The notes beneath the pieces were generated by a model. It was not told the DNA's origin and ran no database searches. It saw only the letters and a list, made by a program, of their open reading frames with translations. DNA of 64,000 nt, from NCBI GenBank assembly GCA_020744425.1, contig JAGMUV010000005.1, forward strand, positions 4,030,001 through 4,094,000. Reading direction: 5' to 3'. The translations under genes and the position numbers were made by a program. The DNA comes from Dactylonectria macrodidyma (taxonomy: Eukaryota > Ascomycota > Sordariomycetes > Hypocreales > Nectriaceae). How positions within the stretch are numbered: the stretch's first letter is position 1; each line of letters begins with the position of its first letter. Positions 54,461-64,000 of this stretch are shown piece by piece.

Positions 54461-56231
54461 GCAACCAAAATTACAAAGACACAAAAAAATTACAAAATAA
54501 CAAGCAGTCCCGCATCGCGCGGGCCACAGCATCTCTACGATTCATGGACTCGGCGCGACGGCCTAGGCGTGGAGTAGGCGCAGGTGTAAGCAATGGACGC
54601 AACACACATGAGCTGCATGGATTTGATTGACGGATGGATGGAACGGATGGCCTGACACTGTTCGGGCTTACTGATGACCAAGTCTCCCCTCGACTGCAAC
54701 AAGGCCGTCGAGCGGCGTCTTTTGACGAATTCTCTCTTCACCTTCTTGGGTACTCTACTTTTTTTTCCCGTCCCGTCCCGTCTCTCCCCTGATCTCCTTT
54801 TTTTGGGTATCTTCTCCAAGCGGACTAGCATTGGGCATACCTCGGGGGCTTTTTAGAGCATACATTTGGACGCGCCGTCGGTGGACACCGAAACTAATCT
54901 CGTTATGGCGTTGAACTTTTTACCGTCTTCTCCCTATTTTTAAACCTCTTCAACGAGTATTCTATCTTCTAGAGCTGGCGGGCGACTGTCGGGCGCTGCT
55001 CCTGTACATAGCGATTGCAGGCGGTTCATTTGGAGGAAGATGAACCATTACAAAAGCAAATACCACCTCAAAGTCTCAAACACTCACTCGTCTCTCCATT
55101 GACTGCATGTGGTTGCATATGTCTCGTGTCTCGTGTCTCGCGGTGAAGCTCCGGATAGATTCGCATCCAGCATCAACCACTCGTCCTTGAATAATGAGAC
55201 AATCCCCAAACCGCATCCGAGCGGATACCAGTCCTCCAGTCTTGGAACAATTCTAGCAGATCGTTTTATGCAAGCTGCGTCTCGTGACGAATCATCCCCA
55301 ACCCGCCGTTTCAGATCAGACCCCAGGAGCGCGAAATCAACAACTCCCAGCCGTTCTGTCGTCAGAGACGGGAAGCCTTGATTCGAAACAAAAAAAAATC
55401 GGCCAAGGAAATGAATCGTGTTTCGCAATTTACACGAGGCCCTTTCTCTTTGTCGTCTTCTTCTTGTTTATTCTTAGCATCACCTCCAAAATCAGAAAGC
55501 ATAGCCGAGTCCATTCATACGTGAGACGGCGCCTAAAGATAAGACAAGCCGGGTTCGGTTCCCGCAGAAACGGGTCAGATGCGAGGTCGTCGTGACCGTC
55601 GACGCAAGTCTCAGCCACTCCAAAGCCGCTGAAGAAAACGCGCCTGTGCACAAGTAACTTACAGTTCACACTGGCTTGGTTTCCTCGAACATCTTGAATC
55701 CTTCGACGTCACTGTGTTAAGGCGCGGATGATCCGATGGCTGGGGTCGAGAAGATGCTTCGTCAGCATCAGCGTCAACCACGAATAAATCGTTTCACATA
55801 GTTGCCCATTCGAAACTTATTTCAAGACGCAAGTTTGGGCTGGAGTAGAGAAATCTGCAAAGGCTAGACAAATTTGACATAGTTGAGAGCTAAGAAGAGT
55901 TGGAAAATACTCATACATATATACACCGCGCTCTACAGTACTGACAATTGAGTATAAGGCAATGTCAGATTCGAGGTCTCGTTCAAAGTGCGAATTGAAC
56001 TTCACATTAGAGATTGGAGTGTGTCCAACCAATGCGAATCATGCACGCAATACAATGAATAACAGTTGAAACTCACGATGTATTGATAACATCTTCACTC
56101 TTACAATATGAACACCGCCCAATGCAGCCGACTCAAAAAATGAGCGTCATCCTAAACGCCTCTGCCAAAACATCCAATAGACCAGGGTATTATGCCAAAC
56201 CGAAGCCATATACAATACCAACAAACCTCTT
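54461..56231. other. Convergent intergenic between the small basic protein and kinesin genes
   Basis: This stretch is 1.8 kb. The left part is probably the 3' untranslated region of the small gene, with T-rich and A-rich runs at 54,758-54,770 and 55,388-55,397. No ORF or RNA gene is supported. Confidence 0.45.
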
Positions 56232-58416
56232 CTATACGACCAAACCCTCGTACGCCCTCTCGACGGTTCGACTGCCCATGCCTGGCAAGCTGCGAAACTG
56301 TGCGAGGGTCTCGATGATGTTGCTGCCATCATTGGCACTTGTCAGCTCAAGACAGTCAACAAGGTCGCGGGCCTTCTTGGCACCGAAGCCGACGAGCCCG
56401 CGGATCTGCTCGAGATCGCGTGAGTTGACAATGTCGAGGAGCTGCTGCGTGCGTGGTGACGCCGGACCGTCACAGTCTGGCAGGACATTGAGAGTCTTGA
56501 CTTTGAGCTTCCGCGATTTGGACTTGGGGGCAGGTTGCACAAAAAACTCCTCATCAACGTCAGCTTCACCATCGTGATAGTCGGCTTCGTCGTCCTCGTA
56601 GACGGCGCGTCGCTTTTTCTTCTCCGTTCGGGGCTCATCGCGATGCTCAGACCCCTCGTTGGATCCATTCAAGCGGGCCTTTAACCTCTCGATCTTGCCC
56701 AGCAGCTTGGCTTGACCAGGGAAGTACGGCAAAGCCTTCTCGTACATCTTTAGCGCCGTCACCTCATCGCCTCGCTCTTTGCTCTGCCTGGCAGCCAGCA
56801 GGAATCTCAAGCCGTCCGACTTGGAGTCCTCACGCCACTCATCACTGTCGATTCGCTTCTCTAGGGCATCCAGACGTCTTTGCACAGCCTCGCTGAGATC
56901 AGGCTGGACCTGCACTTGGACCGGTTGCATTGCCATCTCAGCCGCCATCCGAGCAGCCAAGACCTCGCTGACCTTCTTCTCGACCATAGCCTCAATCTGT
57001 GCCGCGGAGACTGTGACAGATGCCGTGACAGGAGGTCTTGAGATCTTGCTTGGCCTCGCGATGACTTCATTTTCAGAAGGTCGCTTGTTGGAGTTTGAAC
57101 GCCGAACCAAGCCAGAGTTGGCGATGGGTCGCGTAGCAAGCGTCGGCTTGGTCTTGTCCGTGTAGACGCTGAATGCCTTAACAGGCTTGCTAACATCGGC
57201 GGCCTTGGCATCGGCAGCCTTAGCCGCGATGTTGCCGTTGTGGACATTGGTCAGAGTACGAAGAGCTTGTCGACTAGCGGTCAAGCCTGAAAGGCTCGAG
57301 TTCGTCTTAGGAACAACTTGCTTGAAAACGACTTCGTTCTCGATTTCCCGGACCTCGATTCGCTTCGCGCGGGAGCTGACGTTGAGGCTACTCAGGGTAT
57401 CAAGATGGTAGCTTCGCATGGGAGCGAGGTTCAGAATCATGACAGTGATGCCCTTATTCTGACCCAAAGACAAGATACGCGTCATCTTGGACTCGCGGTA
57501 CGGTATCCTCTTGTCACCGCGAGAGATGGCATCGATGCATTGGCTGAGGACAAACAGACTCTTGTTGATGGCGGCTGATTCAACCAGTCTCTCCTTGCCA
57601 TTGTCGGTCCGACGGTTGTCTTCAGATCCAGCGAGGTCAATGGCCGAAGCTGTGCTCTCACGGACCACATCTCCGGTAGTCTGCGTCACCTTGACCCGAA
57701 GGATGGCGTGGCTGCGACTACTGTGGGCATTGAGCTTGGTAGAGGCCGTGATGCGGTTGTTGTTCGATTCAATGTACAACTTCTCAAAGTCCTTGAGATC
57801 CTCGCACGATCGCTCCGACAAGCCGACAACGACTGTCCTGCCATTGGCTTCAGCGCGCAGAGGTAGTCCGGTCGGCGTACGCTTCTCGACAGGCTCGAGA
57901 AGGTCAAAGACCTTGTCGTTGTAGATCTCGTAGTACGACAGGGCAACCTGCACTGTTGTCTCGCCCTTGGAATCCTTCATGATCTTTTTGCCTCGTCGAA
58001 ACACACCGCTAAGTAATCGGGGAATTACCCCACGGTCTGCCAGCTTCAGACCGCCTCGCATCGTGTGCGTCTTGCCGGTACCAGTGACGCCGTAGGCAAA
58101 GAGCGTGACGTCGATGCCTTGGAAGAGTGACTTCAGATACGGGGCAACTGCTCAGGTCAGCACAAGCCACATCACCAAGGTCGAAGCCAGTCTCCCAATA
58201 CGCACCTTCTGAAGTAAAGAGGGTCTCCTGGGAAGTGGACTGGTCGTAGACGCCGTTGAAGGTGAACGAGAACTCCTCGGCCTCATTCTTGGGATTGGGG
58301 ATTTTGACAATCGTGTTGAGTTTGCTGGGATCGACACTGTCGGCGCGGACAATGATGTCCTTGTCGTGCTCCTTCTCTAGGAGAGGCCGTATTCGTGCAA
58401 CAACGCGGACAGACAT
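56232..58416 (-). CDS. Kinesin-10-like motor (KIF22/Kid type)
   Basis: The exons are 58206-58416 and 56232-58147, giving 708 residues. The motor domain is N-terminal: VRVVARIRPLL near the start, P-loop GVTGTGKTHT at residues 90-99, switch I NAHSSRSHAI, switch II DLAGSEDNRR, and the microtubule-binding helix ending SSLNVSSRAKRIEV. After a Ser/Lys-rich linker and a coiled-coil-like region (EAVQRRLDALEKRID), the C-terminus carries a helix-hairpin-helix pair (LLDIVNSRDLEQIRGLVGFG and LAQFRSLPGMGSRTVERAY). N-terminal motor plus C-terminal HhH DNA-binding is the layout of the KIF22/Kid chromokinesins, which push chromosome arms along spindle microtubules. A chromosome role is inferred. It is head-to-head with AIM24, 523 bases apart. 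Confidence 0.88.
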
Positions 58417-58939
58417 GGCTGAAGAATGAGTGGTGGGCAAACGACGACGAACGGCGAAGGAGGGGTAGCGTAGACGGGGTTTCGGCAACGAAAGAGAAAC
58501 GAAGGACTCTGAGCCTACCAATTCGGCCGCATGAAGGTCGGTTTTGCTGTTGGGTTAGTATTGAGGTGCTGTAGATTTGCTATAGGTAAGTAGCCCAGGG
58601 TTTGTGGTGGTAGTTTACACTAGCAGCACCACAGACACACAGCGGGTTGACCCAGCAACAGCACGTGAAAGCTCACATCCGTAGCAAGTTAGCATCAGAG
58701 CCCAGAGGTTCTTACCTTACCTAACCGGGAAAGCACCACCAAACGACAAAAAAAAGAGGTGACGTCGGAGCACGGGAAAAGCACGGGAAAAGCCGTGCTG
58801 GGCATCACGCTTTTTTGGCGCATCAATCTAACGGGCCGTGCCAGCGGAACTTGGAAACGTCGAGTTCGATATCCCACATCCCGCTTGCAAGCTGATACAG
58901 CAGCAAAGAAAAGCTCGCGCGAGCTCGACTTTCGATACG
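58417..58939. promoter_or_regulatory. Shared bidirectional promoter of the kinesin and AIM24 genes
   Basis: These 523 bases separate two outward-facing start codons. They hold a tandem 11-base repeat GCACGGGAAAA (58770-58791) and, just before it, TGACGTCG (58760-58767), one base off the CRE palindrome TGACGTCA. An inverted partner CCGTGC follows at 58793-58798. Confidence 0.5.
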
Positions 58940-60253
58940 ATGCGAGGCCAATCGCCGCTACTAAGGACGGCGCGGGGCCTGAGGCTGCCGCTGCGGCCAC
59001 AATCGGCACCGAGATATGTCTGTCGGCAGTGCAGGGCTATTCAGATCAGCGCGGCGCCGACTACTGATGCTCCCAGAGCCGGCGGGGATGCCTTTGGAGC
59101 TCCGGCCGACACGAGGGATTCCGCCGGTATGTCTGCGCCTTGCCATTGACCTAGTAGGAGTTATGTGAGACTGACCAGGCGCTGTTGTAGACGCCCGCTT
59201 CGAGGTGCTTGGCTCTCCATACTCACTGCTGTCTGTGTCGCTCTCGGCGTCGCAGAATCTCTACACCCGACGAGGCACCTTAGTTGCTGTCGCTGGAAAG
59301 CCCGAAAATGTAGGCAATTGGATCACCAAACCGGTATCGAGGAGCTGTCTAACTCATGCGACTCGCAGGCCCAATCCACTCTCTCCATCCTGAACCCGAC
59401 TACACGAGCACTCCTGGGCGTGCCCTTTCTCTACCAGCGGATCTCGGCCACGGCTCCCATCACGGCCCTCATCTCGACCAAGTCGCCCACGACTTCGTTC
59501 TCAGTTCTGCACCTTGACGGCACGACGGATTGGATGGTCTCGCAGCGCAATGCTTTACTAGCCTGGACAGGACACACCCTCTCCCCGTCGTCGAGGATCC
59601 AACGAAACCTATCAGTAGCGCATTGGGGCAGCACTCACCTGACTGGTCGAGGCCTGGCCGCTCTGTCCGCACCGGGTCAAATCTACAAGCTCACTCTTCA
59701 AGAAGGCGAGGAGTTTGTGGCGCATCCCGGCAGCGTAGTGGCCTACTCAGTGTCGAGGAATCCTCCCCAGCCATTCCGGTTCAAGAGCTCCAGCCTACGC
59801 CTCCAGGTCCCTTCACTGACCAGATGGATCCCGGAGTCTCAGTTTATGACCACTGTTCGTAACTCCGAACCATACAAGTTCGCCTTGCGCATCTTTTACA
59901 GCCTGCGGACCATGACACGGCGGACGATTTGGGGCGACCGCCTCTTCTTGCAGTTCCACGGCCCCAGCACAATCCTCATGTCGAGCCGAGGAGTCCGTGT
60001 CTCGGACACCCTAACCAAGGAGCAAGTGAACGAGATTGCGGATGCTCCCGCCGGCGTACTCGCAGAAGCATTGGACCTCTCCAAGAAGCCCAAGGCACTC
60101 GAGGCCGGTGTGACGGCCAAGAAGGCCGAGACCAAGACGGCTGAGCCAGTCAAGGCGGGACAGAGCTCAAGTGCCATCAACGTAGCGACAACCAAACAAG
60201 ATGGCAAGGTAGCGTTTGAGGATTCCAAGGGTCTCAAGGAGTTTATCCAATAA
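58940..60253 (+). CDS. AIM24: AIM24-family mitochondrial inner membrane protein
   Basis: The exons are 58940-59126, 59191-59309 and 59369-60253, giving 396 residues. The N-terminus [20 protein letters not shown] is Arg-rich and free of acids, a clear mitochondrial presequence. The AIM24 beta-rich domain follows ([76 protein letters not shown]). In yeast, Aim24 is an inner-membrane protein needed for stability of the MICOS cristae-junction complex and respiratory chain function. The C-terminal 90 residues are Lys/Ala/Glu-rich and specific to this lineage. Both introns are short GT-AG introns that keep frame. The identification is good. Confidence 0.9.
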
Positions 60254-62322
60254 TGAAGGGTTGGTACCAGAGAGGAGAACGAGCAGGTGAAGCCTGTTCA
60301 TTGTGCCATCATCAATAGAGTAAACGCACTTCCTGTACCATTAGTCACATGTCGACAAGATGCTTACATCTATCACATCCCATCACTTGGCATCATTTCT
60401 CATCACTTCTCATCACTTCTCATCCCACCTAGGCTATCCCACAGAAGGGCGAGCGAGAGCGAGAGCACCTTGTGGTGCATGCGTAAGCAGGAAGCGGAGA
60501 TGGATTAATATGCCGCCCACATACGTAGACAGACAGACTCGAAACAGCTGGGGAGTCAGACGCATTGAGCGTCGGGCACATGTAGAATCGGAGATATCTA
60601 TGATTAAAGTGTACGAAATACTAGAGTGTTTGATGAATGATTTATAGTGTCTCATGGTACACCTAAGGCTAGATGATTGGGTATGTGATAATGGGTCAAC
60701 AGCCTACGTACTAGGAAATGCCCGGGCCGTTCGTTATTCGGCTCGGATCCGAGCGGACAATTAATTGGCATGGGTAACGCATACTTCGCACTTACTACGT
60801 AGTACGTGGTAGATGACTTAGTTAGATTAAAATCGGCGCTTGGATACCTCTAGGGCAAATCAAGAACGTGCTGTACATCATAGATACGACGTATGTACAC
60901 ACCGTCTCGAAGCATGGACCGAGTATGGAGCAGCTCGATATTAGCTTATTCAATCAGCCGTGAGGTTCGGTCTCCGAGTGGGCGTACCATCCCGATGGCA
61001 TAAGCACGAGGCATCATCCCACTCGCTCAAATGACACACCTTTCGAGGGTTTACTAATGCTTCTCAACTGCGAACCCCTCAAACCCCTTCTGTAGACTAC
61101 TTGTGGATATGTATGTCCTCTTTCTCAGCTGTAGCCCGTCGCCTGTAAGATGGTGTGGAGGAGTAGTTGCAGATCACCCGGCTTGGGCTTAGGCCGGGTC
61201 GCGGCTCGGGCTTTGCATCTTAACTCCAGACGCGCGCGAAGGGGGAGCAACGCAGCCCTACAGTCCATTTATTCTTCTGGGTCTGGGGAAAAAGAGCGAG
61301 GGAGCTGATGAACAACAGTGGGAAACCCAGATGCGAGACGATGTTATACGAAATACAATTACTTTATATTTCTATAAATCGTGCCAGAGAGAGGAGGAGG
61401 GACAGAACAAAAGGTCGTCACAGCAAACCCGAAATTAAACCACCCTATGTTCAGAAAAGTAACATACCATGCTGAGCAACTCATCTCTCTCCATCATCAG
61501 ATCTAGACCCAATATACCGTCCACTAGACTCGCACCTTTGATCCCCATGGCATGTACTCCGTACTCCTCCCAAAAGATCCCAGACGACAAGGAATGACGC
61601 TCGGCTTTATATCGCACGGAAAATGAAAAAGCACACGTAAACTCCGAGAGCAAGCTGCCACTCTAGTTCTTCCCTTCAAATCAACTCATCCGTTCAGTCT
61701 CGTAAATACTGGTCCCCGATAGGATCGTAAAACAACGACCCGCGCCGTTACAGTCCAAAAGCCGAGGCCGAGGCGAACGATCCACCCCAAGCAAAAACGC
61801 CTTCGCCCCCCAAGATCTGCTGCTGGCCTAATAAAAGTGGCCGGCTAATTAAGTGGTTTCGATCCCGGACTTTTTTTTTTCGTTGCTTTTCATAAAGCCG
61901 CGCGAGCTGGGATTCATTCTTAGGGGATCAAATCCAGGGTCTGCGTTGAATCAGATAAATATCCAAGCTTTCACCCCCCGCGCCAAGACCTCGAATCTCA
62001 CCATCATATCCCGCCTTCAGCGCCAAAAAGGAAGTTTGGCCACTACATTAGACAGTCAGTCTCTCAACGGCTTTCTTCATTACAACACATCAATTCACCT
62101 CTCCAATCCCGTCATTTCTCACCCAAGACTAACGGTCTATCCATCCCGTCTCCTTTGGTACTGCGCCACAAATAAAGAGCTCCCGGTTTTGCGACCATTG
62201 GGAGACACTCGCTCTCCGGTTGTGGGCTCACACGTCGAACACACCACTCCGTTAATATATAAAGGGCGTATAATAAAGCGGATTAGAACGAGAAGTGCTC
62301 ATCTTGCTCTCCATCCCTAAAC
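60254..62322. other. Intergenic between the AIM24 and MFS genes
   Basis: This stretch is 2.1 kb. ATCACTTCTCATC-type short repeats occur at about 60,393-60,424 in the AIM24 3' flank. A TATA-like TTAATATATAAAG lies at about 62,252-62,265, close upstream of the MFS start codon. No gene is supported. Confidence 0.5.
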
Positions 62323-63991
62323 ATGGCTTGCTCAATCTCCTCGTCATCGTCTAAGACGGTCAACGAAAAGAGCACTCCCGCAACGACTAACCCTGGTGCC
62401 AAAGTCCCCAACTTCAACGAGGACTCATCCACATTCTCCAAAAACAAGTCAGCAGAGCGCATATCACCGCAGCAAAACAATGACATGGAAATCGACACGA
62501 GCGTCCTCGAAAAGTCAGAAAAGGCCCTCGACGACACGGACCTGGAGCGCGGCGACGTGGTGGAGTCGCCGGCCAAGCCCGATGCTGCTCCTGCCGCCGG
62601 ACCACCTCCGGGCATGGCTCCGGCCGACTTTCCGGACGGCGGCCGGGAGGCCTGGCTGGTCGTCTTTGGCGGCTGGTGCGCGCTCTTCTGCACCTTTGGT
62701 CTGGTCAACTGCGTCGGTGTCTTTCAGGCGTACTATGTTCGAGGCCCCTTGAGGAACTTTGACAGTTCCAGTGTCAGCTGGATCTTGTCGGTCCAGGTCT
62801 TCTTTATGATCTTTTCCGGTGCCATTGTGAGTCTTGGCCCCGTATCTTCAAGCTTCTTAAGCTTCACCTCACCTTTCATGTTTGTCTTCCTTTCTGTTCT
62901 CAATTTACTAACCTCTATCGTCCCCAGTTTGGTCTCCTCTTCGACAACTACGGCCCTCGGTGGCTCCTCTACTGCGGCACCGTGGCCTACGTCTTCGGCC
63001 TCATGATGGTATCTCTCTCGTCCGACTACTATCAGTTCTTCCTCGCCCAGGGCATCGTCGCGTCCGTCGGCTCCAGCGCCGTCTTCAATGCCTGTATGTC
63101 GTCCCTCGTGACGTGGTTCTTCCGCCGCCGCGCCACCGCCTTTGGCATCATGGTCTCAGGCTCGTCGCTCGGTGGTGTCATCCTTCCTATCATGATGGAC
63201 AAGATGATCACCCAAGTTGGTTTCCCCTGGATGATGCGCACTATGGCCTTCATGTTCCTCTTCCTCCTCAGCATCGCCTGCTTCACTGTCAAGTCGCGAC
63301 TGCCCCCTCGGCCACGGCCCTTCGTCTTCGCCGCCTACGTCGGAGCCCTCAAGGATCTTCGCCTGTCCGTCACCATCTTCGGCTTCTTCCTCTTCATGTG
63401 GGGCATGTTTCTGCCCTTTAACTATGTCATCCTACAAGCCGAGGCTGCTGGCGCGTCAGCGACTATCATCCCATACCTGCTTCCCATCCTCAATGCCGTG
63501 AGGTATGTTTTTCCGAATAATCACTCTTTTTCATCGTCAGGACCAACTACTAACCGTCCTTTAGCATATTTGGGCGTATCATCCCAGGTATCATCGCCGA
63601 CAAGGTCGGTCGATACAATGTCATGATTTTCATCATGTTCATTTCAGCGGTCTTCTGCCTCGCCGTCTGGATCCCCGTCAAAGACACGGCGGGAATCATT
63701 GTCTTCGCCATCATCTTCGGTTTCTCGTCGGGCGGCTACATCGGTCTAGCACCCACGCTCATCGCTCAGATCTCGGACATTCGCGAGATTGGAACCCGTG
63801 TTGGTACTGCTTTTGCGCTTCAATCTCTGGGAGCTCTCACTGGAAGCCCCATCGGAGGTGCCCTCGTCAAGGCGCGGCACGGCGATTATCTTGGACTGCA
63901 GTTGTTCTGCGGTTGCGTCATGATGGGTAGTGTCTTCGTCATCATTGCTGCACGCTACCTCCAAGTAGGACTCAAGTTGGTGAAAATTTAG
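62323..63991 (+). CDS. MFS transporter, monocarboxylate-transporter type
   Basis: The exons are 62323-62826, 62928-63502 and 63565-63991, giving 501 residues; the gene is complete, with the stop 9 bases before the window end. The first 105 residues are hydrophilic and disordered. The membrane core starts at [20 protein letters not shown], the usual fungal MCH-family opening, and has about twelve membrane segments. Motifs include the segment 2-3 loop [10 protein letters not shown], the [20 protein letters not shown] block and the half-molecule loop [16 protein letters not shown]. Yeast relatives (Mch1-Mch5) include the riboflavin carrier Mch5; the substrate here is unknown. The joins at 62826/62928 and 63502/63565 restore FGLLFDNYG and SIFGRIIPG. 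The family is firm, the substrate open. Confidence 0.9.
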
Positions 63992-64000
63992 AAGAGGTTA

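Noticed and set aside
1..64000. Secondary-metabolite or defence gene cluster
   Set aside because: No synthase, polyketide, terpene or NLR-type gene is present; neighbours are unrelated housekeeping functions.

Overview
The window is nuclear DNA of a filamentous ascomycete, most likely a Sordariomycete (Pezizomycotina). The evidence is short GT-AG introns (about 45-110 bases) with CTRAC-like branch sites, GC-rich coding exons, CT-rich leaders before start codons, and protein types typical of that group. Twenty-one protein-coding loci can be supported. I give exon structures for the spliced ones; each model keeps one open frame from start to stop across all junctions, except the first gene, which runs off the window edge. 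I saw no tRNA, rRNA, transposon or CRISPR array.

Region 1-10.1 kb is a run of minus-strand genes: the 5' part of TSR4/PDCD2 (ribosome assembly), CCT6 (chaperonin zeta subunit), a 1,202-residue MYND-finger protein, and a Swi5/Ace2-like C2H2 transcription factor with a long spliced leader. A 2.6-kb divergent intergenic region follows. Region 12.8-23.6 kb is a plus-strand run: a four-CBS/PB1 membrane protein, mitochondrial ribosomal protein uS2m, cytosolic serine hydroxymethyltransferase, and an Spt10-like acetyltransferase. Region 24-30.2 kb is minus strand: CCT7 (chaperonin eta), an unknown 211-residue protein, a small ankyrin protein, and a 40-codon candidate microprotein.

Region 34-45.3 kb holds a phosphoketolase, a GNAT acetyltransferase, MSH2 (mismatch repair) and a ZIP zinc transporter. 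Region 46-64 kb holds a 12-exon subtilase, a small basic conserved-looking protein, a kinesin-10-like motor, AIM24 (inner mitochondrial membrane) and an MFS monocarboxylate-type transporter. Two long gene-poor blocks (30.2-34.1 and 49.0-54.1 kb) separate these groups.

Most genes are unlinked housekeeping functions and do not form a pathway cluster. Two links stand out. Two subunits of one chaperonin complex (CCT6 and CCT7) lie 23 kb apart on the same strand. The ZIP transporter has several matches to the fungal zinc-starvation regulator site upstream.

The most unusual feature is the outer N-terminal region of the ZIP transporter. It carries three copies of a Cys-His-x-His-x5-Cys motif. Each copy is cut by a phase-2 intron at exactly the same codon, which suggests growth by exon duplication of a metal-binding module.
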